DNA of 64,000 bases from Cristatella mucedo (taxonomy: Eukaryota; Bryozoa; Phylactolaemata; Cristatellidae), in assembly GCA_009760855.2 (NCBI GenBank), contig WPIO01000099.1, positions 990,001 through 1,054,000 on the forward strand. The letters are read 5' to 3'. Position 1 is the first letter of the stretch. Each line of letters opens with the position of its first letter. The notes under the pieces are model-generated. The model had not been told where the DNA came from. It saw only the letters and a list, made by a program, of their open reading frames with translations, and did no database searches. Below are positions 37,468 through 50,000 of this stretch, one piece after another. The position numbers and the translations under genes are program-made.

Positions 37468-37598
37468 TGACGGGCTTGCCGTTCTCCCAGACGGTGGTCT
37501 TAATGCTTGGCACGGCTTTGCGAGCCAATTCTCCCTGGAGTTCCTTCTTCAGGCACCTCCGCACGACGTTGGCGCATATGTTACTGAACTGGATGTAG
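37468..37598 (-). CDS. ATP5F1E: ATP5F1E exon 2
   Basis: 131 nt, phase 2 in and phase 1 out, coding YIQFSNICANVVRR to WENGKPV. Flanked by TTGCAG and GTGAGT. Confidence 0.83.
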
Positions 37599-38158
37599 CT
37601 GCAACGCACGAATGACTGTCGCACACACCAGACAAGCATGACTCCGCTGGCCCCAGATGATATAATACCTAAGACGACCAGCGGTAAAATGAAGACACAG
37701 TTGCCGTTCGGGCCAAGTTACAATAATAATAATAATAATAATAATACATTTGATATAGCACCCTCAGAGAAATCAATCTCTTTCTAGGCACTTTACATTT
37801 GCTGCAAAGGAAGCGTGATCTAGCTGTAGGCTAGCGGTAGCGTGTTTAATTACCACCACAAGCATATCATGGTTAGGAGTGAACGCACTGGGTCAGCATG
37901 CAAAAAATTTATCATTAGGAAATGACGAAGCATTGACTCTGCCAGTTGAAATCAAAAACACCAGACGGTTGAAGCAGGTGAAGCGGGATCGGCAAGCGGC
38001 CGGCGGCTTGCGCCGGTTAGTCGCGAACGAACCGGCGCTGCGAGTAGCCAAATGCGGGGCAGGACGCGTAATCGCAAGTTAAAACCACAAGGAAATTGGC
38101 TATAGCTCAAATCTAAATTATGTACGTACTTCAGACCAGCTTGCCGCCACCAGGTCAT
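37468..38158 (-). CDS. ATP5F1E: ATP synthase subunit epsilon, mitochondrial (two exons seen)
   Basis: Small central-stalk subunit of mitochondrial F1-ATP synthase, which contacts gamma and delta. Exons on the minus strand are 38130-38158 and 37468-37598. The spliced protein begins MTWWRQAGLN and continues YIQFSNICANVVRRCLKKEL, ending at WENGKPV. This matches the family pattern (M..WRQAGL.YI.YS.ICA..VR..LK, then W..G.P) over the whole usual length of about 50 residues. Exon 1 donor is GTACGT (phase 2), exon 2 acceptor GCGTTGCAG and donor GTGAGT. The last codons and stop must lie in a further small exon to the left that I could not place; readthrough of the donor would add about 38 unrelated residues. 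As in the family, there is no long presequence. The intron holds a LINE 3' end. Confidence 0.85.
37720..37910 (-). mobile_element. LINE 3' end within ATP5F1E intron 1
   Basis: (TAA)n then the inverted stem-loop ATTTGATATAGCACCCTCAG, followed by about 100 bp of 3' UTR. Same orientation as the host gene. Confidence 0.8.
38130..38158 (-). CDS. ATP5F1E: ATP5F1E exon 1
   Basis: 29 nt: ATG to the second base of the Asn codon (MTWWRQAGL then AA). I chose donor GTACGT at 38129 over the in-frame alternative GTACAT because it alone restores the frame with exon 2. Confidence 0.8.
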
Positions 38159-38811
38159 TTTCCGGCAGTGATCAGACAGATGAGAGCTGCAGCGGCACAC
38201 CGCGGAGACGAGTCCGATGGGCAGTGCGCAAGCGCTGCGTTGAGCGTGGTCGTTCCGTATCCGGTGGGGCGTTTTACGGCGTCGCTAACCTCATGTACAA
38301 GGTCATATTACAGCTTTTATGTATAAATACTTACAAAATTAAACCGATAAATAAATAATAAGTAAATAAATACATATCACTAGGCTAGATCAGCTGGTTT
38401 GTGGCTGAAGGAAGTACCTATACGGGCGTACAAGTCGCGACTACAGAGCCACGCCTAGAACGCCATGCCCAATCTTTTAAGCCAATCAACACCCGGACGC
38501 TTCGCTGTGGAATGTCCGGTATACCGTCGACTTATCTCAGTTAATCCGTTCCAAGCTCTACCACGATAAGTGAATTTCCGCGAAGTAGGATTCTATTTAT
38601 AAATCGAATATTTTCGTAGTTGGAGCATTGAAAATCTGTTCACGGCTCTCCAAACGGTTTTTAGCACTGTTTGAGCCCTCTGGATAGGAAATAACACAAA
38701 AATAATCACTATTGCACTTGTATTTACCAATATATCAGTCAGAGTGAGGGAAAATAAGACATATTAGACGTTAAAAATATCATAATATTAATAGCATACA
38801 TTTAAGGTCTT
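38159..38811. other. Upstream flank of ATP5F1E
   Basis: No clear promoter motif recognised. An AAAT-rich patch at 38340-38375 and unique AT-rich sequence follow. Confidence 0.4.
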
Positions 38812-38935
38812 ACACTACCTCAACTGCTCTCCTGACTCTGCTATGCTTCCCACTTTCTCTTTGTTGCGTGAGACGAAGTCTGTTGGCTACCGAATGCATA
38901 CCAAAAGCCGCTTAGGCTGTGAGTGCGCTACGTAT
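38812..38935 (-). mobile_element. Foldback/MITE fragment
   Basis: CTACCTCAACTGCTCTCCTG, GAGACGAAGTCTGTTGGCTA and AAAGCCGCTTAGGCTGTGAG match the reverse complement of the arm seen at 50515-50620. It ends at a (TA)n plus GA patch (38933-38975). Confidence 0.65.
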
Positions 38936-40703
38936 ATATATATATATATATATATATTGAGAGAGAGAGAAAGAGGGGATAGAGAGGGCCTACAAAGCTG
39001 CAGGATAGACTTGCTTGAGAAGTTCTAAAAGTTGTTTGCGTTCGGAGCTGTAAGATAAGGAGAGCAGAGAGGTGCTATGGAGAAAGCAGTACTGCTAGAC
39101 GACAATTTGCGGCAGGCAACTAAGCTTACATCTGGACGCGGCAGGGCAGCCATCACGTTCATGGTCGTTGAAGGTTGCTGAAGGATTCGAAGGTCGTGAT
39201 GGAGAGAGAACGCGTTAGATTGTGCGAGATAGTTACACGTGTGGATATAATAATAGTAGTAAAAATACAAGGTCGTTTATCTAGCGCCATAGGAAAAAGT
39301 TAATGTCTAATCAGGGGCATTACTACACCTCGCAAGAGAATTAGTACCCAGAGGTTAGTGTCATGCACGGTATGTAGCATGTAAAAGCAAACAAGTATCA
39401 TGCTTAGGCAAGCATATTAAAGCAAATGTGAAGGCACTGATGGCTGCCGCCAGGAATATTTTAAAGCTAAGCAGCAAGAAAAAAGTAGTCATCTAATTAC
39501 TCAAAAGCAGGCCAGTGTATTACATAGCTCAGTGCATTAATTTGCATGACGGCCGAGTTAGTTTGATTAATAGTTGATAATTGCGAGATGATCAGATAAT
39601 TTGTGGCATCAAAGCCATACCGGCGTGTTCCGGGTGGATTGGTTTGATGCTGAAAGTTTGGAAGATTTAGCGGATTGAGCTTCACAACGAGCAGTATTAC
39701 ACAATGCTTTTACTCTAGCACTATCGTCAGCTATGGAAGACCACACCGCTAAAACGATGCAAATGTCTGCTGCATAAGTTCGAAGGGCCGATGCGGCAGC
39801 GAATGAATTATTTACTGGCAATAGTATGGATCCGCATTAGCAAAGCAGGCTTTTCCACAAGAGCTGAACAAATCCGGGTATATTTAGCAGCACACATACG
39901 CCAGACCGGTCCTAAACCAACTTGGGTTACAGAACCTAAGTGAGAGAAAAAAAGCCCTGATACCTATCGCGATCCATATGCGTTGCTCGATGCGAGGGGA
40001 ACCAATAGGTGACTGAGAAAAGCCGACTCAGAGCTCAGAGTTACAAGTGGCTAAACCGTTCACATGGATGTAAATAAATGCACATGTTAAACGATTTACA
40101 TAAATATGTCAATCTCTATATAAATATAGATAGTTTAAATGTGTTGACTAAATATATTGACTATAAGATATATTATTTGTAGTATTAAATGTGTTAAATT
40201 TGTAGTATTAAATGTGTTGATTAAATATATTGACAATAAGATATATTATTTGTAGTATATATTGTAGATAACATGTATATAAAATGTAGATATATTGACA
40301 ACAAGGCAACAAGGATGGAAAGCGATTTCATGGCAATTTTTTCTGATGAGTAGGCACTGATTGCATGGATCCTTTTTAGCTGGGTGGCAGAATATTGGGT
40401 CTAGTAGGTGGTGTGCGTGAATAATTGATCTGGGAATAGGATTCTATTTTGTGCAGTTTTTAAATCGAGTGCCTCGTGCCCCATATCCGCGATAGTAGCT
40501 AGTGTAGCTTTATTAAAAGAAAAGGGTCGATCCACTACGTTAAGTCAAAAATAAAACGGACAGCCTAAGCGCTTGCCCTTAACGTACCATGGGTTGTTTA
40601 AGAGAACAAGATGTTCGCTGTGGATGTCCATGACTGATTCTGGACATTGCTTTTGTGGTTCAAGCAATGCAGACGCTGCATCGCGGCGGCTGCAGCGTAA
40701 CGG
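38936..40703. other. Unassigned AT-rich sequence
   Basis: No gene or TE recognised. Contains an AT-rich tandem repeat at 40136-40265 (about 50-nt unit around TTGACTATAAGATATATTAT, twice, with a partial 23-nt copy between). Confidence 0.45.
40136..40265. repeat. AT-rich tandem repeat
   Basis: Two ~50-nt units sharing AAATGTGTTGA, AAATATATTGAC and AAGATATATTATTTGTAGTA, with a partial unit (AAATGTGTTAAATTTGTAG) between them. Confidence 0.8.
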
Positions 40704-40848
40704 ATGCGGCGTAACGTCACTATGCTTGTGGCAGCTTTTCACGCCTCGTTAATCCTGCCGTGCGTTATTGCTAAAACAGTCAATGAATTCCGACGAAGAA
40801 TGGAAGGTGCATCTAATGACAACGAAAATTTTGATCTGGGACTCAAAA
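40704..40848 (+). CDS. Lipase-like gene, candidate first exon with signal peptide
   Basis: MRRNVTMLVAAFHASLILP then CVIA: basic n-region, hydrophobic core and a plausible cleavage after CVIA. It ends at a good donor (GTAAGG, 40849) in phase 1, exactly what exon 47400 needs (it starts with two bases of a codon). A second ATG at 40722 is possible. The link to the gene is inferred from phase and position, 6.5 kb upstream. Confidence 0.45.
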
Positions 40849-40988
40849 GTAAGGACTGTATATACTATTATCTGCTGCGTCAGTCAAAGCGTAGACCGAA
40901 TGTTGTTAGTTCATGTTGTTTGTTTATCAAGCATGATATTACTCACACCATTCAATTGCATTTCCTTTTGCAGCAAATGTAAAGCGCC

Positions 40989-41041
<53 letters not shown>

Positions 41042-44000
41042 AGTTCTCTGAGGGCGCTTTATCAAGTGCATTATTATTATTATGATCTTAATTCGCCAGA
41101 GAATGCTCTCACTTTCTGGCATTTTCTAGGACGTTTCGCACTCCACGGGGATATGTCGCTGTAGGCCAAGGTAGGGGTCTATTGCCGTCGAATAACGTGC
41201 GGCTTGTCGTCAGCGAATCTATATAATTTCTGTACGACGAATTTAAATAATGTCCTGCAGCTAACTCGCTAACTTTCAGTAGTACATCATCCCTCGCCCC
41301 CGCCCCTGGCAATTTCAGTTAGGGTTCAGGCTATACCTTTTTACCAAAACTGCTCGTCTGCGTATGACCAATCGAATTCTAGGTGGCCGCGTGCTGTCAT
41401 TTCCTGTTTGATATATCTCAATTTGCACCTCCGCAAAATTCCCAAGGACTGAACGGGTTTTACGCTGACGAGTTTTCCGTTGCACACTCAAAGCCCAAGT
41501 GGCTTTCGGTACGCTTTCGGTAGCCAGCAGACTCCACCTCACGCAACAAGGAAAAAGGAAGGAGAATAAACGAGTCAGGAGAACAGTCGAGGTAGGAAGC
41601 AGCATGAAAGTAGCAGCTCATGATGGTTTGAAAGGATGCGGCGCAGTCGGCAGCAGCAGGAGAGAACGCTACTGATTGAGGCACATTCAAAACGCCGTTA
41701 GTCATTATGTCGCTATGCCATTAGTTGCGGTTGAACAAAATAATTAGACTCATTTTCAACTAATGCAAAGATAGCCCCCGAATTTACGGTTTAAAAGAAG
41801 CTAAAAACTCATCCGTTCCTCACAGTGTCTTTTAAGTGCGCACGAGTCTTTGCGTTCATATCCATGCTGGTACGCTTCCTTTTCGGCGTAATTTCAAAAA
41901 GTTCTTAGACAGAGATTTAGTTCTCTAGCAGGCATGAACATGTATTGATTTGATTACTATTGCAATCTGACCAGGCATCCGCAGTCACTCCAAGTAGATG
42001 AGCTTGCTGACGTGGTAACATGTTTCGATTTAGTAGCACATGCAACATCAAAAGCTGCAATTATCACTTGGAATTTCGTCTTTGTCATATAGCAGCGATG
42101 GTACTGAAATCTTTCGGTGAAAGAGCATTTAGTTTGTACGCACCGAAGGTCCGAAAGGCTTGCTTCCGACTTGAGTCGCCCTCTAAAATGACTGTGCGCC
42201 ATTTAGGTCTAATCTAAAGACGCATTTACTCTGCTCAGCAAGGTGCTCGCCCCCCTCCCGGACCAAGGTCTGATCGAGGTCGTGGGCTCGAGCCCCAGGG
42301 CATATGTGAAGCGCCTGAATAGAGATTAACTTCTCTTTCGGTGCTATACAAATGAATTACATTATTATTCCCGGAGCCATAGCGATAAAGTTTCACGTTT
42401 TGTTGCTGTGCGCTTTGCACCATGACCTGTGAGTGACTCGGAGCATTTTACTAACCAACCAAGCATTGCCCCGACCCCGGGCCCCAGTGAGCACTCTCCT
42501 GTACATTCCTGTTTGCACTAGCGTGCCTAAAGCCTAAGGTTATGCACGCTGGAGTAAGTTGAATGAACGCTGCATGCCAAAATTCCTTGGCCATCGATTC
42601 TCTGGCAGCGAATTGTAAAGAGCAAACGACTTACTGTTATAATTACGAAACGTATTGTTATAATTATGAAAAATAATTGCCACATTTTTGAAAACAAGTT
42701 ACTGCTAAAATCATGATATCATTTTTACTGTAAGCATTAGTTATCATTACCGCTATGTTAGCACTAATGGATTATCGTTATAATTGTGTTAGCAAATTGC
42801 AGTAGTAGCTATGGAAACTTGATCGCTGAGAGTCTTCGGCCAGAAAGTAGACGTGACAGCAAACCAGTCTCGATCCACTCAACGCCTTTAAGAGACAAGG
42901 GCTAGGGCTCTAGTTGATGGATGTAGAAAGATTCTCGGAGAGTGGCGTCTTCGGAGAAAGTGGACCGCACGTGTGCCGCTCGTCTGCCGCCGGATGCTGC
43001 GCTCGTCGTTTCTTTTCGCTGCTCCATTTCTTTGCCAGTTTCAAGCCAACTAATTGCCCGACTAAATACAAGCCTTCCGACTCGGTTATGCGTCTCAATT
43101 TCTCTATTTAGGACGAGACGAAGTGTCGGTTGGCTACCGCAAGAGCACTCAAGCCGCTTGGAATACGAGAATGCAATAGAAAAAAAAGTCTTCAGTGTCG
43201 TTGTACTGACTGAGTCACTGTGGCTTTTTGGAGTGACGTTGGGGCCGCACAGTGCAAAGGAATGTATTGCTAAACTATTCTTAAACGATGGCTATTCCTA
43301 TAGAAATGGAATAAAGTCCAGCTGATAGAACAGCCTTATTGATGTAGCTGCTGACGAGCCTTAGCGGCAGTCACCCCCAGGGCAAGAAAGGATTGCCTGC
43401 TGCAGGACTCGAACCCGCGACATGGGTCGCGAGGCGCTAACGCGTCAGCCCTGTGCTAAGTCCCGAGGACAATGACTGGCCCCCTCCAGGAAATCGTTCC
43501 CGGGCACGTGAAGGGGCGACGCTCTGGCAACCGTCCTAGGCTCGTCGAAAAAAAGTGGTCGCCTCTTTTGGAGAAGGGCGTCGAATCAGCGTTCCCGTCA
43601 GCGGAGCCAGAACAGCCAGACAAACCCCAAGAGCTGCTAGCTAAAGGCGCGGTCGGTTTTCCGTCCGTCAGTCAGTCTGTCTGTCTGCTGTTAGAATGCA
43701 ACATTAGAGCAAGAGAACTTTAGTAGCAATCTTAGCTCAAGTTTGATGAAAAGCGCAATTGAAAAAGTAGATTTAAAGCAAAGTAATAAATATCTCGTTT
43801 CGCCGAGCTTCTAAATAGATTTGCTAAATTTCGGCCCAACGTTGCCCCAGGGCTCACTGGCCTCTGCTTCTAGCCAGAAGCCCCTCCCGCCCATGCGCCC
43901 GAGCATAAGCATGGGCACGTGCGTCGTCCGATGCACGCGACAGGCTACTGTAACCAAAAAGCGCGTCGTCAGCGAAAACTTCCTGTACGAGGACACGACA

Positions 44001-47000
44001 GTCGGAGACATGAAAGGCTCTCCAGCAAGCGCGCTCCAGCCAGTTAACGGCGAAGAAGTGAGGTGCAGTGAGGATCTTGATGCGCTCGCTATGTTCGCGC
44101 TAGCTTTGATCCATTCGGAATTTAAGCAAGACTCACGCTGGAATGAATTAATTGGAATATCGCATTCGTTCTTTCCTTAATGGCCAAAAGCGACCAGGGT
44201 ACCGAAAAGTTGCTAGCTGATTAAACTGTGCCACCGTTTCCTTGTTGAGTGAAAAAGAGGTATTCTCGAGAGCTCTGCGTGCAGAGAAAATCGAGCGGCA
44301 CTCGCGGGCAGATCGATGACGCGGAGGTGCGATCAATGCAGGATGATCGATGCAGATCGAAGCGGAGATCGATTAGTGCCAACAACGACGAGCATGACAA
44401 ATTTGATCCACGATCGCCGCTACCGCCGCCGCATGTCTCAATCGCCAAATGGTGTGATAGTGGGCTGACAGCATTTGTAAATTTCCTAGATAGAGACTAG
44501 GTTCTCTGAGATGCTACACAATTGCATTATTATTATTATTATTCCTTTTGTTATTATTAGACAGGTCGCGATTTTATATCTATACGTTCAAATTCTGACC
44601 GACGTCTCGTTGGGCCGTCTGACTTGAGGAATGTTTTGATGAAGCTAAACAACCGCATGTCTCTCCCAGTTCTCTGAGGTCTATATACAATTGCATCGTT
44701 ATAATTATGATTAAAACCGCTCCTAGCATAAGGCTAGCTTATGTGTTCTTCATAGCCGTTGCTCTATCTTGTGAATTGGCTTTGTATGCTTTGCGCGTTA
44801 CGAAATAGCGCACGTCGTGACTTAGTACTATTGATATATCGATATAGATTGCTATGCTTTAAGTGCAAAAACCCGGACTCTACTTTTTTAAAATTTTCAT
44901 TCTGGCTTTGAGTGCTTCTATGCCCAGTACAATTTACTAACCAGATTTCCAGCTAAACATGTCGTGCGTCTGTCTGCGATGTCTGTCCCCATGCACTTTT
45001 TTGCATTCTAGTCAAAGCGTTATCGATCTTTCGGCAGCTTTAAATATTATCGATCACCAAGTCCTTCTCGGGCGCCTCTCATCTTGCCTGTGCATCTCTG
45101 GCAACGCACTACAATGGTTCAGGTCCTACCTTAGACAGAGACTCCAGAGTATTGATGTGAGCGGACAAAGATTTGCCGAAGGATCACTGAAGTACTGTGT
45201 ACCTCAGGGCTAGATGCTTGGTCCGGTTATTTTCACGGTTTATGCTCTCTTTCTTGACGATGTGATTGCCAGGCACCATTCAGGCTTTCACTTCCATGCA
45301 GATGACACTCAGTTGTACATTTGCCTTGGTTCCTCCCACACCTCCAGCAATTCAAATTCTTTCAACTCCCTTGCTGCTTGTATTGATGACATTTGCACAT
45401 AGGTGGCAGCAAACTTTCCAAAACTGAAGTATGATAAAACCAACTTACTAGTCATGGGCAACCAGCTGTGATTCAGAAATTGGAATAATACCTCTCAAAA
45501 TTGGCTCTGCCAGCATATTTCCTGTTGAATATGCACGAAGTCTAGGTGTCCTGTTCCACAGTGATCTTTCATTAGACGACCACATCAGCTGTACAGTCAA
45601 GCATGCCTACTTTCAGCTACATAGCATTGCTAAAATTTCGGGCTTGCTTAGACAGAGATACCATATCTAGATTGGTCCATGCATTTTTGACATCTTGTCT
45701 CGACTTCTGTAACTCACTGCTTGCTGGTCTACCGGCCTGTGCATTCAGGCGTTTAGAGTTGGTGCAAAACTCGGCAACAAAAACTCGGTCGGTTTGTCTT
45801 TCGATCAGCAGCAAGTACCAAGCCAAGCAGGGCATCGACTTTAAGGGCACCTGTCGCTCACTTTTAGGTTCCTTCATCCTTTGGCTCCACCATACCTATA
45901 CGATCTACTTCCACACCGGGCTAGGCATCGCACTCTTCGAAGATCACTTCACGCGTCCGTTTTAGCATATAATTAAGGCAGTCACAATCGTCTAACCTGG
46001 TCGCGCTCATGGCAGTTGTTGGCCCCGACGTCCAGATGACATATCGACGGCCACCTGTCGATTGATCACGTGCGTTTCTGAATAAAATTGTTTAGCCACA
46101 TCTCGTATGAAGCTCAAATCCTTTGGAGGCCGTGCCTTTAAATCGTATGCTCCCAAATCCCGGTACTCACTTCCAACTGACGTCACGACATCCCCTGACT
46201 TGAAAAAACTAAAAAAAGATGCTAAAAAGCGAACGTGTTTATCGCAGCATTTAGGGGGTCCTCGTGATTCGTCCTTTGTGTGCTTATGCGTGCTGGCACT
46301 GTGCACGCTGCCACTAACCATATTTGCATGCTGACCCTGCACATGTCACCGTTAACCATATAAAGCTTGTTGACATTGAGTATGAAAGCACTCACCATTC
46401 GATCATGCTTTATTACAGCACCACAAAATGCCTAGAAAGAGATACAGTTATCTAGAGGTGCAATACAAGTGTATTATTATTATTATTATACGTTTCGGAT
46501 TTTACAAGCTTACAAAGGCACGATACCTTGTTTTGGAGCACGTCGATAGAAATTCGGTTTTCTTAGGGCGCTATGAAAAATACTTATTGTCATTTATACG
46601 AATCGTTTTGTATATAATTACTCATGCTGCAAAACGTGCACACTATTGCAAGTAGCCATCAATAATTTTTCTTACCCGACTGTTTTAAGCGGTTAGACGG
46701 GACTTCGAGTCAGTTTCAGACATTATTGCAAATTACGGTATCAGTGATCATCCAATGTTGCATTCAAGGTAGTAAAAATAATAATAATACATTTGATACA
46801 GCACCCTCAGAGAACTCAATCTCTTTCTAGGCACTTTACAATTTCTGCAAAGGATGCACGATCAAATGGTTAGTGGAAGCATGCTCAATAAACAACAAGA
46901 ATAACATGGTTAGGGGTGACATGGGCAGGGTCAACATGCAAGTGTGGTTAGTGGCAGCATGCAGTGTCAGCACGCATAAGCACATCAAGGACGAATCACA

Positions 47001-50000
47001 GGGACCCACTAAATGCTGTCCTAAATAGGTGTGTTTTTAATTTCTTTTTAAATGTGGTCCAAGTCAGGGGTTGTCGTGACGAAAGGCGGGAGTGAGTTCC
47101 AGACTTGGGAGCATACGAACTAAAGGCACGGTCTCCAAAAGATTTGAGGTTTCTAGGAGGTATAGGTAAACAGTTAGATTCCGCAAAGTGGATTGGTACG
47201 ATGCTTCGCCTGGTGGTGAGTAGATCTGATAGGTAGGCTGGAGCCAAACAATGAAGGAACCTAAAAGTGAACGACAAAACCTTGAAGTCGACGCGTTGCC
47301 TGACCGGTAGCCAGTGCAGGTCGAGTGCAGGAGAAGTGGTGTGATGTGGTGGCCCCGAGTGCATGGCATCCTTAAGTGTATTTCGGGCAACTATTTCAGG
47401 ACGAACAGATGAGCGGGAGGTGTGCTTCGGAGAGTTGGGCTGCTTCAGGAACGACGGCGACTTCCAGCGACCGGCCTCAGCTCGCAGCAACTACCTACCC
47501 AGTGGCCGAGAGGAGATAAACACCGTCTTCCAGCTGCTGACCTATCGCAACCAGTTACTGCCACAGCAGCTCAAGCCGAGCGACCAGAGAACTATCGTTC
47601 ACTCCAACTTCAGGGCAGACAGCCTTACAAAGATCATAGTACATGGTCATACCCCTAGCGCAGCGTCTGCATGGATGGACGTGAGTACGGCTTGCACGTG
47701 CATGCATAGCGCTGCAATATGGAATATGGCAATAGGGAAAGTACTAAATCTGCCTAGTGCTGCTCCTCAGTGTGACGGAAGTCCTCCTGTGAGCGACAAG
47801 CACTGTCTACTGTCCCGTCGGAGATACGTTTACAACATTTACTTACTGCTAGCTTATTCACAGGAAAATGTCTTTCGGAACTGCTTAAAACGGATTTAAA
47901 TCTGGTGCTTTGATGTCACAAAATTTTCTGACTTGACCACATTTAAAAAGAACTTTAAAAACACCTATTATGACAGCATTTAGTGAGTCCCTGTGATTCT
48001 TCCTTCATGTGCTTATGCGTCTGACACTGTTGCATGCTGCCTCTAACCATACTTGCATGCTGACGCTGTGCACCCCTTACCATATTATTCATGTTGTTTA
48101 TCAAACAAATCAAGCTCATCATGGAGGTTACATGCACATGGTAAGCATGCAAATATGGTTAGTGGCAGCACGCATAGTTGCCACATCACACCACTTCTCG
48201 CCGACCTGCACTGGCTACCAGTCAACCAACGGATCCACTTCAAGGTTATGTTGCTCACTTTTAGGTCACTTCATTCTTTGGCTCTAGCCTATCTCTCAGA
48301 TGTACTGCCCCACCAGGCCAAGCATCGTACCACCCGCTTTTCGGAATCCAACAGTTTACCAATACCTCGTAATAATAATAATAATAATTCACATGACAAA
48401 GCGCCCTCAAAGAACTTAATCTCTCTCTAGGCGCTTTACATTTGCTGTAAAATGAAATGCAATGAAATGGTAAGTGAAATCATGCTTGAAAAACAAGCGA
48501 AATGAATAATATGGTTAGGGGTGACATGCACAGGGTCAGCATGCAAATGTGGTTAGTGGCAGCATGCACAGTGTCAGCACACATAAGCACATCAAGGACG
48601 AATCAAAGGGACCCACTAAATGCTGTCCTAAATAGGTGTGTTTTTAGGTTCCTTTTAAATGTGGTCAGGCCAGGGCATGTTCTGACGCAGGTCGGGAGGA
48701 AGTTCCAGGCTTTGGGAGCATACGAACTAAATCCACGGTCTCCAAAGGATTTAAGGTTTGTATGAGGTATTTCTAGACTGTTGGATTCCGAAAAGCGGGC
48801 GGTACGATGCTTAGCCTGATGGGGGAGTATATCTGAGAGATAGGCTGGAGCCATAGAATGAAGGGACCTAAAAGTGAGCGACAAAACTTTGAAGTCAATC
48901 CGTTGCTTGACTGGTAGCCAGTGCAAGTCGGCGAGAAGTGGGGTAATGTGGCAACTGCGATGCTCACGACAGACAAGCCTGGCTGCAGAGTTTTGCACCA
49001 GCTGCAATCGCCTGATCGCACATGCTGGTAGGCCAGTAAGCAGTGAGTTGCAGAAGTCGAGACGGGATGTCACGAATGCATGGACCAACTTGGACGTGGT
49101 ATCTTTATCTAAGCAAGCCCGAATTTTAGCAATATAATGAAGCTGAAAATAGGCGGATTTGACTGTGGAGCTGATATGGTTTAGAAAATTTGCTGCCATC
49201 CATGTGCGGATGTCATCAATGCAAGCAGCTAGTGAGTTGAGAGAATTTGAGGTGCTCGAAGGCTGGGAGGGATCATAGCAAAGGTACAACTGAGTGTCAT
49301 CGGCAAAGAAGTGAAAGCCTAGATTGTGCTTGGCAATCACATCAGCAAGAGGCAGAGTATAAACCGTGAAAAGAACCGGACCTAGCACTGGGCCCTGAGG
49401 TACTCCATATTTCAGAGGTACTTCAGATGATCTTTGTCCATTCACGTCAATACTCTGGAGTCTCCCACTGAGATAGGACCTGAACCACTGCAGAGCAGTG
49501 CCAGTGATGCCCAGGCGAGATGAGAGGCGCTCTAGAAGAACTTTGTGATCGATAGTATCAAAAGCTGCCGAACGATCAAGCAAAACAAGCAGATACACTC
49601 TACCCATGTCTGCATTCCTAAGTAGGTCGTTGTATACAAACCTCAAATCCTTTGGAGACCATGCATTTAGTTCGTATGCTCCCAAAGCCTGGAACTCCCT
49701 CCCGACTTGCATCAGAACATCCCCTGACTTGACCACATTTAAAAAGAACTTAAAAACACACCTATTTATGACAGCATTTAGTGGGTCCCTGTGATTCGTC
49801 CGGCATGTGCTTATGCGGGCTGACACTGCGCATTCTGCCACTAACCACATTTGCATGCTGACTCTGTTCATTTCGCCCCTAACCATGTTATTCATGATAT
49901 TTATCAAGCATGATATTACTCAATATTCCATCGCGTTTCCCTTTGCAGCAAATGTAGAGCACCTAGAAAGAGATTGAGTTCTCTGAGGGCGCTTTATCAA

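Noticed and set aside
43821-44180. 119-aa open frame in the lipase intron
   Set aside because: No domain or splice evidence and no signal peptide that would make it a lipase 5' exon.
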